Of a DNA stretch of 41,992 nt, positions 1-9,726 are shown piece after piece (positions within the stretch are counted from its first letter, which is position 1; each line of letters begins with the position of its first letter). The stretch is from Demequina aurantiaca. GTDB taxonomy: Bacteria > Actinomycetota > Actinomycetes > Actinomycetales > Demequinaceae. Location: the NCBI RefSeq assembly GCF_000975135.1, contig NZ_BBRF01000001.1, positions 1 through 41,992 of the forward strand, in the 5' to 3' direction. Position numbers and translations under genes: made by a program. Below the pieces are notes generated by a model that saw nothing but the letters and a program-made list of their open reading frames with translations, searched no databases and was not told where the DNA came from.

Positions 1-344
1 GCAGATGAACAAACCGTCAAATCGCCAACCCCCCGGGCGTGTCGACGCAACCTCGACCGAATAACTCCAGGTAAGTGCCCACATTTCACTACAATTGCCG
101 GCCTCCGGCCTGCCGCTGCACCTGCTCCCACGCCAAACTGATGAGAAATCTTTTCTCGCCAGTTTCCATCATCGATGGCGCGTTAGTGGGGAATGGCCGA
201 AGGCAAGGCTGTGGTTCCGTTTGAAACGCCAGTGTGCAGTGCCGGGGCTCGCGCATCCTGCACGCGCCTGTGCAAAGCAAAAGAGTGCCGGGGCTCCGCA
301 GCCCCGGCACTCTTCTCTCTACAGCTCTCGTCGTTCCTATGCCG
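1..344. other. non-coding stretch downstream of gatB
   Basis: I see no convincing gene in this stretch. The short open frames in it overlap one another on both strands and lack a ribosome-binding site or any recognisable protein family. It contains the gatB terminator (281-314) and a 13-base direct repeat, AGTGCCGGGGCTC, at 238-250 and 284-296. The second copy forms part of the terminator stem, so the first may be a remnant of a duplicated terminator arm. A gene further left could use sequence before position 1 that is not visible. Confidence 0.6.
281..314 (-). terminator. Rho-independent terminator of gatCAB
   Basis: A perfect 15-bp inverted repeat (281-295 pairing with 300-314) surrounds a four-base loop, CCGC. 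Read on the minus strand, the stem is followed by a T-rich run (TTTTGCTTT). It lies about 30 bases after the gatB stop codon, so it should end the gatC-gatA-gatB transcript. Confidence 0.88.
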
Positions 345-1859
345 CTATTCGCTGACTCCAGCGCGCTGCAAGATAATCTCGCGAACACGACCGGCATCGG
401 CCTGACCGCGCGTGATCTTCATGACAGCACCCACAATCGCACCCGCAGCCTGGATCTTGCCGTCTTGTAGCTTCGCCAGGACGTCGGGTTGAGCCGCGAG
501 GGCCTCGTCGACCGCAGCCTCTAGGGCCGAGTCGTCGGACACAATCTCGAGCCCGCGGGACTCAACAACGGCCTTAGGGGATCCCTCACCCGCCAACACA
601 CCCTCGAGCGCCTGGCGTGCAAGCTTGTCGTTCAGCGTGCCCGCCTCGACAAGTCCCTGGAGCTCCGCGATGTCCTGGGGAGTGACGGGAAGAGTCGCGA
701 TGGCGACGTCGCGCTCGTTGGCGATACGGGCGAGCTCACCCATCCACCACTTGCGCGCTGCCTGCGGCTTGGCGCCGGCGGCGACGGTGTCCGCGATCAG
801 ATCAAGAGCGTCGGCGTTGATCGCGTCGCGCATCTCCATATCCGCGAATCCCCAGTCAGCCTGCAGACGCTTACGCATCTTGGCAGGGTGCTCAGGAATG
901 GTGGCGCGCAACTCTTCGACCCACTCACGGGACGGCTGCACGGGAAGCATGTCCGGCTCCGGGAAGTAACGGTAGTCCTCCGCCTGCTCCTTGGACCGCC
1001 CGGGAGTCGTGGACTTGGTGTCCTCGTGCCAGTGGCGAGTTTCCTGCACCACGGGCTTGCCCGCGCTGAGCAGATCCGCCTGACGGCCGGCCTCGTGGTG
1101 AATTGCATTCTCGATCGCGCGCAGCGAGTTCACGTTCTTTGTCTCCGAACGCTTGCCGAACTCGATCGCCGACTGATCCTCGCCATCGGCCGCCTTGGCA
1201 CGGAGCGAAAGGTTGACGTCGGCGCGAACCGACCCCTGCTCCATGCGTCCATCGGAAATACCGAGTGCTTTGACGATGTCGCGAATGGTCGCGACATAGG
1301 CGCGGGCCACCTCTGCGGTGCGGTTTCCCATGCCTTCGATGGGGTGGGTCACGATTTCGACCAGCGGCACGCCGCCACGGTTGTAGTCGACCAGCGAGTA
1401 GTCGGCGCCCTGGATCCCTCCCGAGCCGCCCTTGTGGGTGTTCTTACCTGCGTCCTCCTCGATGTGAGCACGCTCGATGCCGATCATGACCGCGGTGCCA
1501 TCGTCCAGCACCACCTCGAGTTCGCCTTCGTAGCACGTGGGCTCGTCAAACTGCGAGATCTGGTAGTCCTTGGACAGGTCCGGGTAGAAGTAGTTCTTGC
1601 GCGCGAAACGGCTCGACTCGCGAATCGAGCAGCCCAAAGAAAGCCCCAGGCGAATCGCACTCTCGATGGCCTTCTGGTTGGGCACGGGCATCGCACCGGG
1701 CAAGCCCAGGCAAACCGGGCACACTTGGGTGTTGGGCTCAGCACCGAACTCGTTGGCACAACCACAGAACATCTTGGTCTTGGTGTTCAACTCCACGTGG
1801 ACCTCGATGCCGAAAACCGGGTCGAAGTCGCGCGTCGCGGACTCGTACGTGTAGCTCAT
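345..1859 (-). CDS. gatB: Asp-tRNA(Asn)/Glu-tRNA(Gln) amidotransferase subunit B
   Basis: GatB is the tRNA-binding and kinase subunit of the GatCAB complex, which converts mischarged Glu-tRNA(Gln), and often Asp-tRNA(Asn), into Gln-tRNA or Asn-tRNA in the cytoplasm. The 504-residue product opens with the family signature [18 protein letters not shown] and contains [12 protein letters not shown] and VRADVNLSL; the C-terminal part is the YqeY-like helical domain that contacts tRNA. A longer in-frame start exists at 1907, but the ATG at 1857-1859 is preferred: it overlaps the gatA stop as ATGA and puts the conserved N terminus at the usual distance. It is the last gene of the operon, with a terminator just downstream. 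Its presence implies that the organism uses the indirect amidation route. Confidence 0.97.
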   Translation of the reverse strand: MSYTYESATRDFDPVFGIEVHVELNTKTKMFCGCANEFGAEPNTQVCPVCLGLPGAMPVPNQKAIESAIRLGLSLGCSIRESSRFARKNYFYPDLSKDYQISQFDEPTCYEGELEVVLDDGTAVMIGIERAHIEEDAGKNTHKGGSGGIQGADYSLVDYNRGGVPLVEIVTHPIEGMGNRTAEVARAYVATIRDIVKALGISDGRMEQGSVRADVNLSLRAKAADGEDQSAIEFGKRSETKNVNSLRAIENAIHHEAGRQADLLSAGKPVVQETRHWHEDTKSTTPGRSKEQAEDYRYFPEPDMLPVQPSREWVEELRATIPEHPAKMRKRLQADWGFADMEMRDAINADALDLIADTVAAGAKPQAARKWWMGELARIANERDVAIATLPVTPQDIAELQGLVEAGTLNDKLARQALEGVLAGEGSPKAVVESRGLEIVSDDSALEAAVDEALAAQPDVLAKLQDGKIQAAGAIVGAVMKITRGQADAGRVREIILQRAGVSE

Positions 1860-3379
1860 GAGCGGACCTCCAGTTCGGGGGCTTGGTCCATCAACGAACC
1901 ACCCCATTCGGCGGCGAGGGCGGCCTCGAGCGCGGCACCGACGCGATAGAGGCGTGCGTCCTCGTGTGCGGGAGCCAGAATCTGGAAACCGGTGGGCAAG
2001 CCATCCTCCGGCGCCATGCCGGAGGGCAGTGACATGCCGGGGATTCCCGCGAGGTTGGCGGGAATGGTGGCGACATCGTTGAGATACATCGCCAGCGGAT
2101 CGTCGATGCGCTCTCCCAGCTTGAACGGCGTGGTGGGGGTGGTCGGCGACACCAAGACGTCGGCCAACTGGAATGCCGCGGCGAAGTCCTTTTGGACCAG
2201 CGTGCGCACCTTCTGCGCCGAGCCGTAGTAGGCGTCGTAGAAGCCGGCACTCAACGCGTAGGTGCCGAGCATGATGCGGCGCTTCACTTCATCGCCGAAG
2301 CCCTCGGCACGCGTCGCGGCCATGGTCCGCTCGACCGTACCGGTCTCCACGCGCAGTCCGAATCGCACCGAGTCGAACTTGGCGAGGTTGCTTGAGGCTT
2401 CCGACGGCAGGATCAGGTAGTACGCCGCGAGCGCGTACTCGAAGTGTGGGCACGAGACCTCCACGATCTCCGCGCCCGCCGACTGCAACTTGTCGAGGCT
2501 CTCCTGGAAGCGCTGCTTGACACCGGCTTGGTAGCCGCCGCCCTCTCCCGAGTCGTCGCCACGCAATTCCTTCACGACGCCGATGCGCACTCCCGTCAGG
2601 TCGCCGAGCGCACCTTCGCGGGCGGCGGCCACCACTCCAGGCACAGGCTCGTTGAGCGAGGTCGCATCCATGTCGTCGTGCCCACCCATGACCTCGTGCA
2701 ACAGCGCCGTGTCGAGCACGGTGCGGGCACAGGGGCCGAGTTGGTCGAGTGAAGACGCCAGCGCGATCGCGCCAAAACGCGAGACGCCACCATACGTAGG
2801 CTTGACGCCCACGGTGCCGGTGACGGACGCGGGCTGGCGGATGGAACCACCGGTGTCTGAACCCACCGCCAGCGGTGCCTCCCACGCGGCCAGCGCGGCC
2901 GCACTACCGCCACCAGAGCCGCCCGGGATTCGCTCGAGGTCCCAGGGGTTGTGCGTGGGACCGTAACCCGAGTACTCGGTGGAGGAGCCCATCGCGAACT
3001 CGTCGAGGTTGGTCTTGCCGAGGATCGGCATGCGGGCCTCGCGAACCTTGCGCGTGACTGTGGCGTCGTAGGGCGGGATCCATCCCTCAAGAATCTTGGA
3101 GCCAGCCGTCGTGGGCAGACCCTTCGTGACGAGCAGGTCCTTGAGGGCAATCGGCACGCCCGCGAGCGCGGGGAGCTCGACGCCAGCCGCACGGTCAGCA
3201 TCCACGGCGGCCGCGGTCGCCAGTGCGCCCTCGGCATCGATGTGAAGGAACGCGTGCACGTCGCCATCAACGGCGCCGATCCGGTCCAGGTGTGCCTGCG
3301 TCAACTGAACGGAAGTGATCTCCCCCGCTGCCATCGCATCGGCCATCTGTGCAGCCGTCATACGGGTGAGATCGCTCAT
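1856..3379 (-). CDS. gatA: Asp-tRNA(Asn)/Glu-tRNA(Gln) amidotransferase subunit A
   Basis: GatA is the glutaminase of GatCAB: an amidase-signature enzyme that releases ammonia from glutamine and passes it to GatB. The protein is 507 residues, slightly longer than the usual 480-490. The Ser-cisSer-Lys triad can be placed by motif: Lys80 (in PIALKD), Ser155 (in [10 protein letters not shown]) and Ser179 (in [11 protein letters not shown]), the same 24-residue Ser-Ser spacing as in characterised GatA. The ATG at 3377-3379 overlaps the end of gatC, and the stop overlaps the gatB start, so translation is probably coupled along the three genes. Confidence 0.98.
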   Translation of the reverse strand: MSDLTRMTAAQMADAMAAGEITSVQLTQAHLDRIGAVDGDVHAFLHIDAEGALATAAAVDADRAAGVELPALAGVPIALKDLLVTKGLPTTAGSKILEGWIPPYDATVTRKVREARMPILGKTNLDEFAMGSSTEYSGYGPTHNPWDLERIPGGSGGGSAAALAAWEAPLAVGSDTGGSIRQPASVTGTVGVKPTYGGVSRFGAIALASSLDQLGPCARTVLDTALLHEVMGGHDDMDATSLNEPVPGVVAAAREGALGDLTGVRIGVVKELRGDDSGEGGGYQAGVKQRFQESLDKLQSAGAEIVEVSCPHFEYALAAYYLILPSEASSNLAKFDSVRFGLRVETGTVERTMAATRAEGFGDEVKRRIMLGTYALSAGFYDAYYGSAQKVRTLVQKDFAAAFQLADVLVSPTTPTTPFKLGERIDDPLAMYLNDVATIPANLAGIPGMSLPSGMAPEDGLPTGFQILAPAHEDARLYRVGAALEAALAAEWGGSLMDQAPELEVRS

Positions 3380-3675
3380 GCTTCCTCCCCCAGGATCTGC
3401 GGCACACGGAAGCGACCGTCCTCAGCGGCGGGTGCCCCAGCAAGCGCCTGTTCCTGCGTCAGAGACGGGCGCACCACGTCCTCGCGATGGACGTTCGCCA
3501 TCGGAATGGGGTGCGAAGTCGCGACCACATCCGAGTCGGCGACCTCGGCCACCTTGGCGACGGCGTCCACAATCGCGGAGAGTTGACCCGCCATGCGGTC
3601 GAGGTCCTGGTCGGTCATGTCGATGCGGGCCAGCGCCGCGAGGCGCGCCACATCGGAGCGTTCAAGGGAAGACAT
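3376..3675 (-). CDS. gatC: Asp-tRNA(Asn)/Glu-tRNA(Gln) amidotransferase subunit C
   Basis: GatC is the small subunit that wraps around the GatA-GatB interface and stabilises the complex. At 99 residues it has the normal family length. The N-terminal helix ([15 protein letters not shown]) and the C-terminal segment ending in FRVPQIL are typical. It is the first gene of the gatCAB operon, transcribed on the minus strand, and overlaps gatA by four bases. The start is the ATG at 3673-3675. The 66-base gap to the upstream acetyltransferase gene could hold a separate promoter, but no clear one was identified. Confidence 0.95.
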   Translation of the reverse strand: MSSLERSDVARLAALARIDMTDQDLDRMAGQLSAIVDAVAKVAEVADSDVVATSHPIPMANVHREDVVRPSLTQEQALAGAPAAEDGRFRVPQILGEEA

Positions 3676-3741
3676 GAGGCGAGTCTAATGGTTAAGCCAC
3701 CGCGCATCAGTCGGCAGTTGCGGCCACGGGTACGGCGCGGT

Positions 3742-4323
3742 TTACTTCGGCTCCCAGGAATAGCCAATGAGCTGGATGCCTCGGTCCGCCGCTCCGGCGA
3801 CGCCGGCGGCTTCTGCTGCCGGCACGCGCGTAACCGAGCCGTCAGGATGGTCGATGACGACCCAGTCCAGGTCCTCACGTCGTTCGAACCCAAGCCGCTC
3901 GTAGAGACGATGCGCCGGGTGCATGTGCGCCATCGTCGACAACACAATGCGCTTGGCGCCGCGTTCGACGGCAAAGTCCATTCCCGCTCTGGTGAGCTTG
4001 GCCCCTAGGCCACGTCCCCGTTCAATAGGAGAGACGGCCAGCATGCGGAACTCAAACTCATCCTCGCCGGCTACTTCGATAAAGGGGCTGCCTGGGGCGA
4101 CGACGGTCAACGTGCCAACGATTGCGCCGGCGCCGGCCTCACCATCGGACATCATGAGGAGGTGCGCGCTCTCGGCACGCGCCTGCGCATCGCGAAGGGC
4201 GGCCAGGTACGGGTGAGCCTGATCGACGAGGCCATCGGCCAAGTAGGCCAATGCAGTGAGTTCGCCAATCTCTGCGATACGGCTCGACTCGTTGGGTGAG
4301 ACCTCGCGTATTGATTCGGTCAT
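3742..4323 (-). CDS. GNAT family N-acetyltransferase
   Basis: This 193-residue cytoplasmic protein has the GNAT fold. The acetyl-CoA pyrophosphate-binding motif is RGRGLGAKL (about residues 103-111), preceded by the beta-4 strand FRMLAVSP and followed by HPAHRLYERLGFERR, the usual motif B with the Tyr position. The substrate is unknown; it could be a small-molecule amine or a protein N terminus. The start ATG at 4321-4323 has a good upstream site (GAGGAGAG). It lies in the same direction as gatC, 66 bases upstream, so read-through is possible, but no functional link is implied. Confidence 0.9.
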   Translation of the reverse strand: MTESIREVSPNESSRIAEIGELTALAYLADGLVDQAHPYLAALRDAQARAESAHLLMMSDGEAGAGAIVGTLTVVAPGSPFIEVAGEDEFEFRMLAVSPIERGRGLGAKLTRAGMDFAVERGAKRIVLSTMAHMHPAHRLYERLGFERREDLDWVVIDHPDGSVTRVPAAEAAGVAGAADRGIQLIGYSWEPK

Positions 4324-4485
4324 TGGACTCTCCTCGTCTGGAGGTGGCGACCGCTCACTTTGCTCATCGCGCCCCCACCTATTTCGCGGACATTGCCCGT
4401 CGTTGGTGAAACCTTTGCCACCAATCTAGACCGCGCTGTTCGCTTGCGCCATCTTTAGGCCAGCGAGTCGCACGCGGGACCCGAA

Positions 4486-5127
4486 CTAACTGATGATGCG
4501 CCGCGTGTGGCCGGACACGACCGAGGACAAAATCGCATTGATAGCGAAGGCCGATGAGTCCGCAAGCTTCACCACGTCGGGCGACAGGAGCCACTGAATC
4601 TGGAGGCCGTCCATCACCGCGATCACGCCGTTGACTGCGTAATCAATTTCATCATCCGAGGGCTGATCGCTGGGGTCGCATACCGCCAACAGCGCAGCCC
4701 GGACCTCGCCGCGCAGGGTTTCGTAGCGCTCGATAAAGAACTGTTTGGCGGGGTGGTTATCCGTCACCGACTCGGAGGACAGCACGGCGAAGGCTTGGAC
4801 GATTCCAGGGCGCTCTTCGTTCATTCTGGCGGTGCGGACGAGGTGGTTGAAGAGCTCCAGTCCGTCGGGAATGTGCTGCCCTTCGATGTGCTCGACGTCC
4901 GTGCGGTCACGATAGAGCAGCACCTCAAGCAACAACTGGTCCTTGGACCCAAAATGATGCAAAACCCCTGCGTGAGTCATGCCTACCTGCTCGGCGATCT
5001 CCGCTAGCGAGCCGTTCTTGTAGCCCTTATTTCCGAACACCACCATGGCAGCGCTCAGGATCTCCTCGCGCTTTCTGAGGGTCTCTTCTCGCGGCTTGGC
5101 CACCCGCGACGTTGCGCTTTCAGTCAT
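4486..5127 (-). CDS. TetR/AcrR family transcriptional regulator
   Basis: A 213-residue one-component regulator. The N-terminal HTH is clear at roughly residues 18-65: the sequence REEILSAAMVVFGNKGY leads into SLAEIAEQVGMTHAGVLHHFGSKDQL, which matches the TetR HTH consensus. The C-terminal ligand-binding part is typical in length. A longer frame to 5310 would run through the divergent promoter region and gene, so the ATG at 5125-5127 is chosen. It faces away from the GH3 beta-glucosidase and transporter operon; by position it probably represses that operon, itself, or both, through the palindrome at 5185-5202. The inducer, perhaps an oligosaccharide or a breakdown product, is an inference only. 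Confidence 0.9.
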   Translation of the reverse strand: MTESATSRVAKPREETLRKREEILSAAMVVFGNKGYKNGSLAEIAEQVGMTHAGVLHHFGSKDQLLLEVLLYRDRTDVEHIEGQHIPDGLELFNHLVRTARMNEERPGIVQAFAVLSSESVTDNHPAKQFFIERYETLRGEVRAALLAVCDPSDQPSDDEIDYAVNGVIAVMDGLQIQWLLSPDVVKLADSSAFAINAILSSVVSGHTRRIIS

Positions 5128-5184
5128 GCCGCCACAGTAACGGAAACATAACGGTTTGGTGACTTTGGCTCGGAGAGTTGCCAA

Positions 5185-5202
5185 ACTTACTAACGAGTAA
5201 GT
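5185..5202. promoter_or_regulatory. candidate TetR operator palindrome
   Basis: ACTTACTAACGAGTAAGT is a perfect 7-bp inverted repeat around a four-base centre. The half-site spacing TTACT-N4-AGTAA is typical of TetR-family operators. It lies in the 122-base gap between the TetR gene and the divergent beta-glucosidase gene. A possible -35 (TTGCCA, 5178-5183) and a weak -10 (around 5201-5207) on the plus strand flank it, so binding would block transcription towards the sugar genes. The symmetry is directly visible; the assignment to this regulator is inferred from adjacency. Confidence 0.65.
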
Positions 5203-5249
5203 AAGGTTCCAACTGTCCCGCCCAACGAAGTGAACGTGGAGAAGAAAAC

Positions 5250-7823
5250 GTGACGACGAAGTCCCAGGATGCACTTGCCGCCAGTAACACTGCCGGTGAG
5301 TCCATTGCACCGCTTGTGGCTGCCCTCAGCCTCGAAGACAAGGTGCGCCTGCTCACGGGACAGACCGCATGGCGTCTCTACGCAATGCCCCAGATTGGTC
5401 TCCGCTCACTCGCGATCTCCGACGGCCCCGTGGGCGTGCGCGGCACGGGCGAAATCCCCGGAGCAACCAGCCTTCTCATGCCTTCCCCCAGCGGCCTCGC
5501 AGCGACCTGGAACCTCGACGCTGCTCGCCGCGCAGGCACCATGTTCGCCACTGAGGCCCGTCGGCTCGGCGTAGACATCGTCCTCGCGCCACAGGTCAAC
5601 ATCCAGCGCACGCCCATCGGCGGCCGTCACTTTGAGTGCTACTCCGAGGATCCGTATCTCACCACTCAGATCGCGGCAGCAGCGGTGAGCGCCATGCAGG
5701 AAGCCGGCGTCGCGGCCTGCGTCAAGCACTACGTGGCCAACGACTCGGAGAACTACCGCACCGAGTACACGTCGCGAGTCCCCGAGCAGGCACTGCGCGA
5801 GATCTACATGGCACCGTTCGAGCACCTCGTCACCGACGTCGGTGTGTGGTCGGTCATGGCCGCATACAACGGCGCCGACGCCGGCGACGAGGCCGCCCCC
5901 ATGACGGAACACGGTCACCTCAACAACGACGTCCTCAAGGGCGAGTGGGGCTTCGATGGCGTCGTCCTCAGCGACTGGATGGCCACGAACACCACCGTCG
6001 AATCGGCCAACGGCGGCCTCGACCTCGTGATGCCCGGCCCCGGAGGCCCGTGGGAGGACAACCTCCTCGAGGCCGTGCGTCGCGGCGACGTCGACGAAAG
6101 CGTCATCGACGACAAGGTCGCCCGCATTCTTTTGCTCGCGGAGCGCACCGGCGGTTTCGGTGACGCGATTCCCGCGCCCTCGCGTCCCGACGATGCGGAG
6201 TTCCTGCGCAAGCTCGCCGCCGAGGCCACCGTGGTTCTACGCCGTGGCAAGGACTATGTAGTAGACGCAGCAGACGTCGCCAGCATCGCACTCATCGGCC
6301 CGAACGCCGTCAACGCCTATGTTTTGGGTGGCGGCAGTTCGACGGTGCACCCGCACTACGTGGTCAGCCCCACGTCAGGCCTCACCGAAGCCTTCCCCAA
6401 CGCCGACATCACGCTCCTGCGTGGCGGTTCCGCATTGGTCCACACGCCGCCCGCGGATCTCACACGGGACGCCACCGACCCCGTCACCGGTGAGGCGGGA
6501 ATTGCTGTCACCGAGCTGAACACCGCTGGCGAGATCGTCTCGGCACTGGTCAACCCGACCTGGTCTGGCTGGCACAGCGACCCGTCCGCCGACTGCACCG
6601 ACGTCGTCCTCGAGACCAATCTCGCCCTGCGCGAGTCTGGCGAGCACCGCATCGACGTCGGAGTCGTCGGCGCACACCGTATCTTCATCGACGGCACGCT
6701 CGTCTCCGAGTCTCACGTTGAGGTGGACGCCAACGTCATCCTCGACTCCAGCGCCAACTCCCCCATCGGCTCGGGCCTCACGATCACGATCGACGAGCCC
6801 CGCACGGTGCGCGTCCGCGTGGAACTCAAGACCGTCAACGCGGGCGGCTACGGCCGCTGGGTGCGCGCCGACTTCCGTCACGCTCGCCCCGGTCCCTCCA
6901 TCGAAGATGAGATCGTCGAGGCCGTCGAGGCCGCCCGCAACGCCGACCTGACGGTGCTGGTGGTCGGCACCAATTCCGAGGTTGAGTCCGAGGGCTGGGA
7001 CCGCGTGAGCCTGGCACTTCCGGGACGCCAGGACGAGCTCGTGCGCCGAGTTCTCGAGGTCGCCCCCGATGCGATCGTGGTCGTCAACGCCGGCGCACCC
7101 GTGCTGCTGCCCTGGCTCAACGAGGCCAAGACAGTTCTCTGGTCCTGGTTCCCTGGTCAGGAGTGCGGCAACGCCGTGGCCGACGTCATCACGGGAAAGA
7201 CCGAGCCTGCGGGCCGCCTGCCCTGGACGCTACCCTCCTCCGAGTCGGACGTGCCCATCATGAACACTGCACCCGACGCCGACATGGTGCTGCACTACCC
7301 CGAGGGCGTCCATGTGGGCTACCGCGAATGGGAGCGCACCGAGAAGACTCCGGCCGCCCCCTTCGGCCACGGCCTCGGCTGGACCGACTTCGACTACGGT
7401 ACCGAGGCATCGGCCCGTGTGGCGGACGATGGCACGGTCACCGTGACGCTGTCCGTCACCAACACCGGAAGTCGCGAGGGCGCTGAAGTCGTACAGGCCT
7501 ACGTCGAGGCTCCCTCGCCCAGCCCAGCGGGCATCGAGCGCCCCATTCGTTGGCTCGGCGGATTCGAGCGCATCAGCATTGGCTCCGGCGAGACCTCGAC
7601 CGTCTCGGTGCGACTGCCCCGCCGCACCTTCGAGGTCTGGGACACCGCATCCCACGCCTGGGTGCTGCCTGAGGGCGAATACGCGATCGCCTTGGGCCGC
7701 TCCGTCCGAGATCTCCGGACGCGCACCCTCATTAATCTTCCCTCCCACGGTGGCACCGCACCCGCGGTGCGCGAGAAACCGAGGGAGGCAAGCGCCCCCA
7801 GTCAGACGGCTCCTTCCGCCTGA
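5250..7823 (+). CDS. glycoside hydrolase family 3 beta-glucosidase
   Basis: An 857-residue GH3 enzyme that should release terminal beta-linked glucose (or a related sugar) from oligosaccharides with retention of configuration. The N-terminal (beta/alpha)8 domain contains the substrate-contacting motif KHYVAND (159-165) and the nucleophile Asp242 in GVVLSDWMA. The second alpha/beta domain is interrupted by a PA14-like beta-rich insert (roughly residues 400-530), and the C terminus is a fibronectin-III-like domain. There is no signal peptide, so it acts in the cytoplasm on imported sugars. The start is GTG at 5250, preceded by GGAGAAG. It leads the locus that continues with an Opp-type ABC transporter. 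Beta-xylosidase or mixed specificity cannot be excluded from sequence alone. Confidence 0.93.
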   Translation: MTTKSQDALAASNTAGESIAPLVAALSLEDKVRLLTGQTAWRLYAMPQIGLRSLAISDGPVGVRGTGEIPGATSLLMPSPSGLAATWNLDAARRAGTMFATEARRLGVDIVLAPQVNIQRTPIGGRHFECYSEDPYLTTQIAAAAVSAMQEAGVAACVKHYVANDSENYRTEYTSRVPEQALREIYMAPFEHLVTDVGVWSVMAAYNGADAGDEAAPMTEHGHLNNDVLKGEWGFDGVVLSDWMATNTTVESANGGLDLVMPGPGGPWEDNLLEAVRRGDVDESVIDDKVARILLLAERTGGFGDAIPAPSRPDDAEFLRKLAAEATVVLRRGKDYVVDAADVASIALIGPNAVNAYVLGGGSSTVHPHYVVSPTSGLTEAFPNADITLLRGGSALVHTPPADLTRDATDPVTGEAGIAVTELNTAGEIVSALVNPTWSGWHSDPSADCTDVVLETNLALRESGEHRIDVGVVGAHRIFIDGTLVSESHVEVDANVILDSSANSPIGSGLTITIDEPRTVRVRVELKTVNAGGYGRWVRADFRHARPGPSIEDEIVEAVEAARNADLTVLVVGTNSEVESEGWDRVSLALPGRQDELVRRVLEVAPDAIVVVNAGAPVLLPWLNEAKTVLWSWFPGQECGNAVADVITGKTEPAGRLPWTLPSSESDVPIMNTAPDADMVLHYPEGVHVGYREWERTEKTPAAPFGHGLGWTDFDYGTEASARVADDGTVTVTLSVTNTGSREGAEVVQAYVEAPSPSPAGIERPIRWLGGFERISIGSGETSTVSVRLPRRTFEVWDTASHAWVLPEGEYAIALGRSVRDLRTRTLINLPSHGGTAPAVREKPREASAPSQTAPSA

Positions 7824-7839
7824 CGAACGGGTACAAGGA

Positions 7840-7885
7840 GTTGGCACTCGCTGGCTTCGAAGTATCACCACATCGAGTAGCCAAC
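7840..7885 (+). other. imperfect stem-loop between GH3 gene and transporter
   Basis: GTTGGC (7840-7845) and CTCG (7847-7850) can pair with CGAG (7874-7877) and GCCAAC (7880-7885), leaving a long loop and small bulges. No T tract follows, so it is not a typical intrinsic terminator; it may be an attenuator or processing site. An A/T-rich element, TAAAAT at 7894-7899, lies just after it and could be a -10 for the binding-protein gene, but no good -35 accompanies it. Confidence 0.3.
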
Positions 7886-7928
7886 TGCTCACCTAAAATA
7901 AGATCCGCATCACGTCACAGAGAGGTAC

Positions 7929-9635
7929 ATGATGTCTAACCGACTAATCCCGGCCGTAGCCCTAGGGCTCGCCACCGCATTGGTTGTTGCAGGTTGCTCT
8001 TCGGACTCGTCCGAGGAGAGCAGCAACTCCCCCGCGCCTTCGAACAGCGAATCCGCTAGCGCGGGTGCTGCTGTCGGCACCGAGGCACTGACCATTGGTA
8101 TGCCAAACGGCACCCAGACCGACAACTCGAACCCGTTCGTAAACACGTCGTCGGCACAGTCGCTCGGCTACGCATACGCGATCTACGAGCCCCTATTCCA
8201 GGTGACGGACATCTCGGACACCCCTCCGGAGCCGTGGCTCGCGACCGACGCTGCGTGGAACGAGGACTACTCGTCCGTGACGTTCACCGTTCGTGACGGC
8301 GTCAACTGGTCGGATGGCACCCCGCTGACGGCCGATGACGTTGCGTTCTCGTTCCAGATCCGCAAGGACAACGAGGCACTCAACAACACTGCACTGCCTT
8401 ATGGCGACATCACCGTCGACGGCAACACCGTGACCGTTGGCTTCACGCAGCCCGTGTTCGTCAAGGCCAACCGCGTGCTCAACACGTTCATCGTGCCCAA
8501 GCACATCTGGGAAGGCATCGCCGACCCGACGACCGACCTCAACCAGGACCCGATCGGAACCGGCCCCTACGTCCTTGAGAACTGGACCCCTGAAGCCGTC
8601 AAGCTCGTTCCCAACGCTGACTACTGGGGCGGCACTCCTGCGGCTCCCGAACTGCTGTACACGTCCTACACGGACAACGCAGCCATGACGACGGCCCTCG
8701 TTGCCGGCGAACTGCAGTGGGGCTGGACGAACATCTCGGACTACGAGAACGTCTACATCGCCAAGGACCCGGAGCACAACCACTTCTGGACTCCCTCCGG
8801 TCTGGCAGTCGACGTGCTCTACCTCAACAACGAGACCAAGCCGTTCAACGACGTGGCCGTCCGCCAGGCACTCAGCATGGTGACTGATCGCAACGCGATC
8901 TACAACATCGGTTCGGAGAAGGCCTTCCCGGAGGTCACCTCGATCACCGGTATGCCGACGCCTGCCGGCAACGCGTTCATCTCATCCGAGTACGAGGGCA
9001 AGGAGTACTCGGTTGATGTCGAGGGCGCCAAGAAGGTCCTGACCGACGCCGGCTACACCTACGAGGGCGACAAGCTGTTCGACAAGGACGGCGAGCAGGT
9101 CACCTTCACGCTGACCGACCCCGCTGGTTGGAACGACTACGTCACCACCCTTCAGCAGATTGCCGACATGGCGAGCCAGATTGGTATCGAGGCTACGGTC
9201 GACACCCCCGACGCTGACTCCTGGTTCGGAGACATCGCCGCTGGTGACTTCCAGGCATCGCTGCACTGGACCGATGGTGGCCCGACGCCTTACGACATGT
9301 ACAGCGACATCATGGATGGCGCTTACTACCTGCCGCAGGGTGAAGCCGCCAACTGGAACTTCGGTCGTTACAACAACGACGAGGCCACCAAGGCACTTGC
9401 TGACTTCTCGAGCGCATCCGAGGACTCGGTTCGCCAGGAAGCGATGGACATCGTCCAGAAGCGCTTCGTTGAGGACCAGCCCGCGATCATCGTCCGTGGA
9501 CGTCCCGCATCCGCCGAGTACTCCTCGAAGTACTACACCGGATGGCCCTCGGATGAGGACCCGTACAACCAGGCACAGCCGACCGGCCCGCAGGCCTCTC
9601 AGATTCTTATGAAGCTGAAGCCCGCGACCGACTAG
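7929..9635 (+). CDS. ABC transporter substrate-binding lipoprotein (SBP family 5, Opp/Dpp type)
   Basis: A 568-residue extracytoplasmic solute-binding protein. A lipoprotein signal peptide ends in VVAGC with Cys23 as the lipidation site, followed by a Ser/Asn-rich linker. The mature part has the family-5 pattern: [31 protein letters not shown], and [13 protein letters not shown]. This class binds oligopeptides, but some members bind oligosaccharides such as cellobiose or beta-gluco-oligosaccharides; the preceding GH3 gene favours a sugar ligand here. There are two adjacent ATG codons (7929 and 7932); the first follows GAGAGGT. It is the first transporter gene, separated from the ATPase gene by a strong hairpin. 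Confidence 0.92.
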   Translation: MMSNRLIPAVALGLATALVVAGCSSDSSEESSNSPAPSNSESASAGAAVGTEALTIGMPNGTQTDNSNPFVNTSSAQSLGYAYAIYEPLFQVTDISDTPPEPWLATDAAWNEDYSSVTFTVRDGVNWSDGTPLTADDVAFSFQIRKDNEALNNTALPYGDITVDGNTVTVGFTQPVFVKANRVLNTFIVPKHIWEGIADPTTDLNQDPIGTGPYVLENWTPEAVKLVPNADYWGGTPAAPELLYTSYTDNAAMTTALVAGELQWGWTNISDYENVYIAKDPEHNHFWTPSGLAVDVLYLNNETKPFNDVAVRQALSMVTDRNAIYNIGSEKAFPEVTSITGMPTPAGNAFISSEYEGKEYSVDVEGAKKVLTDAGYTYEGDKLFDKDGEQVTFTLTDPAGWNDYVTTLQQIADMASQIGIEATVDTPDADSWFGDIAAGDFQASLHWTDGGPTPYDMYSDIMDGAYYLPQGEAANWNFGRYNNDEATKALADFSSASEDSVRQEAMDIVQKRFVEDQPAIIVRGRPASAEYSSKYYTGWPSDEDPYNQAQPTGPQASQILMKLKPATD

Positions 9636-9642
9636 CAACAAC

Positions 9643-9676
9643 GGTGGGGGCGGGCTCGTAAGAGTCCGCCCCCGCC
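9643..9676 (+). terminator. GC-rich intercistronic stem-loop after the binding-protein gene
   Basis: Positions 9643-9657 pair with 9662-9676 (15 bp including two G-U wobbles) around a GTAA loop. It starts 8 bases after the binding-protein stop and is followed by GCACTCTGG rather than a T tract. Such hairpins between a binding-protein gene and its transporter genes commonly act as partial terminators or as 3' mRNA stabilisers that raise binding-protein levels. This role is inferred. Confidence 0.6.
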
Positions 9677-9726
9677 GCACTCTGGTGTCACCAACGATTC
9701 ACTCCAATACTTTGCAAGGAAAGCGA

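Noticed and set aside
888..1949. 353-codon plus-strand open frame antisense to gatB
   Set aside because: It is the mirror of a well-conserved gene in high-GC DNA, has no family features and is explained by codon bias of gatB.
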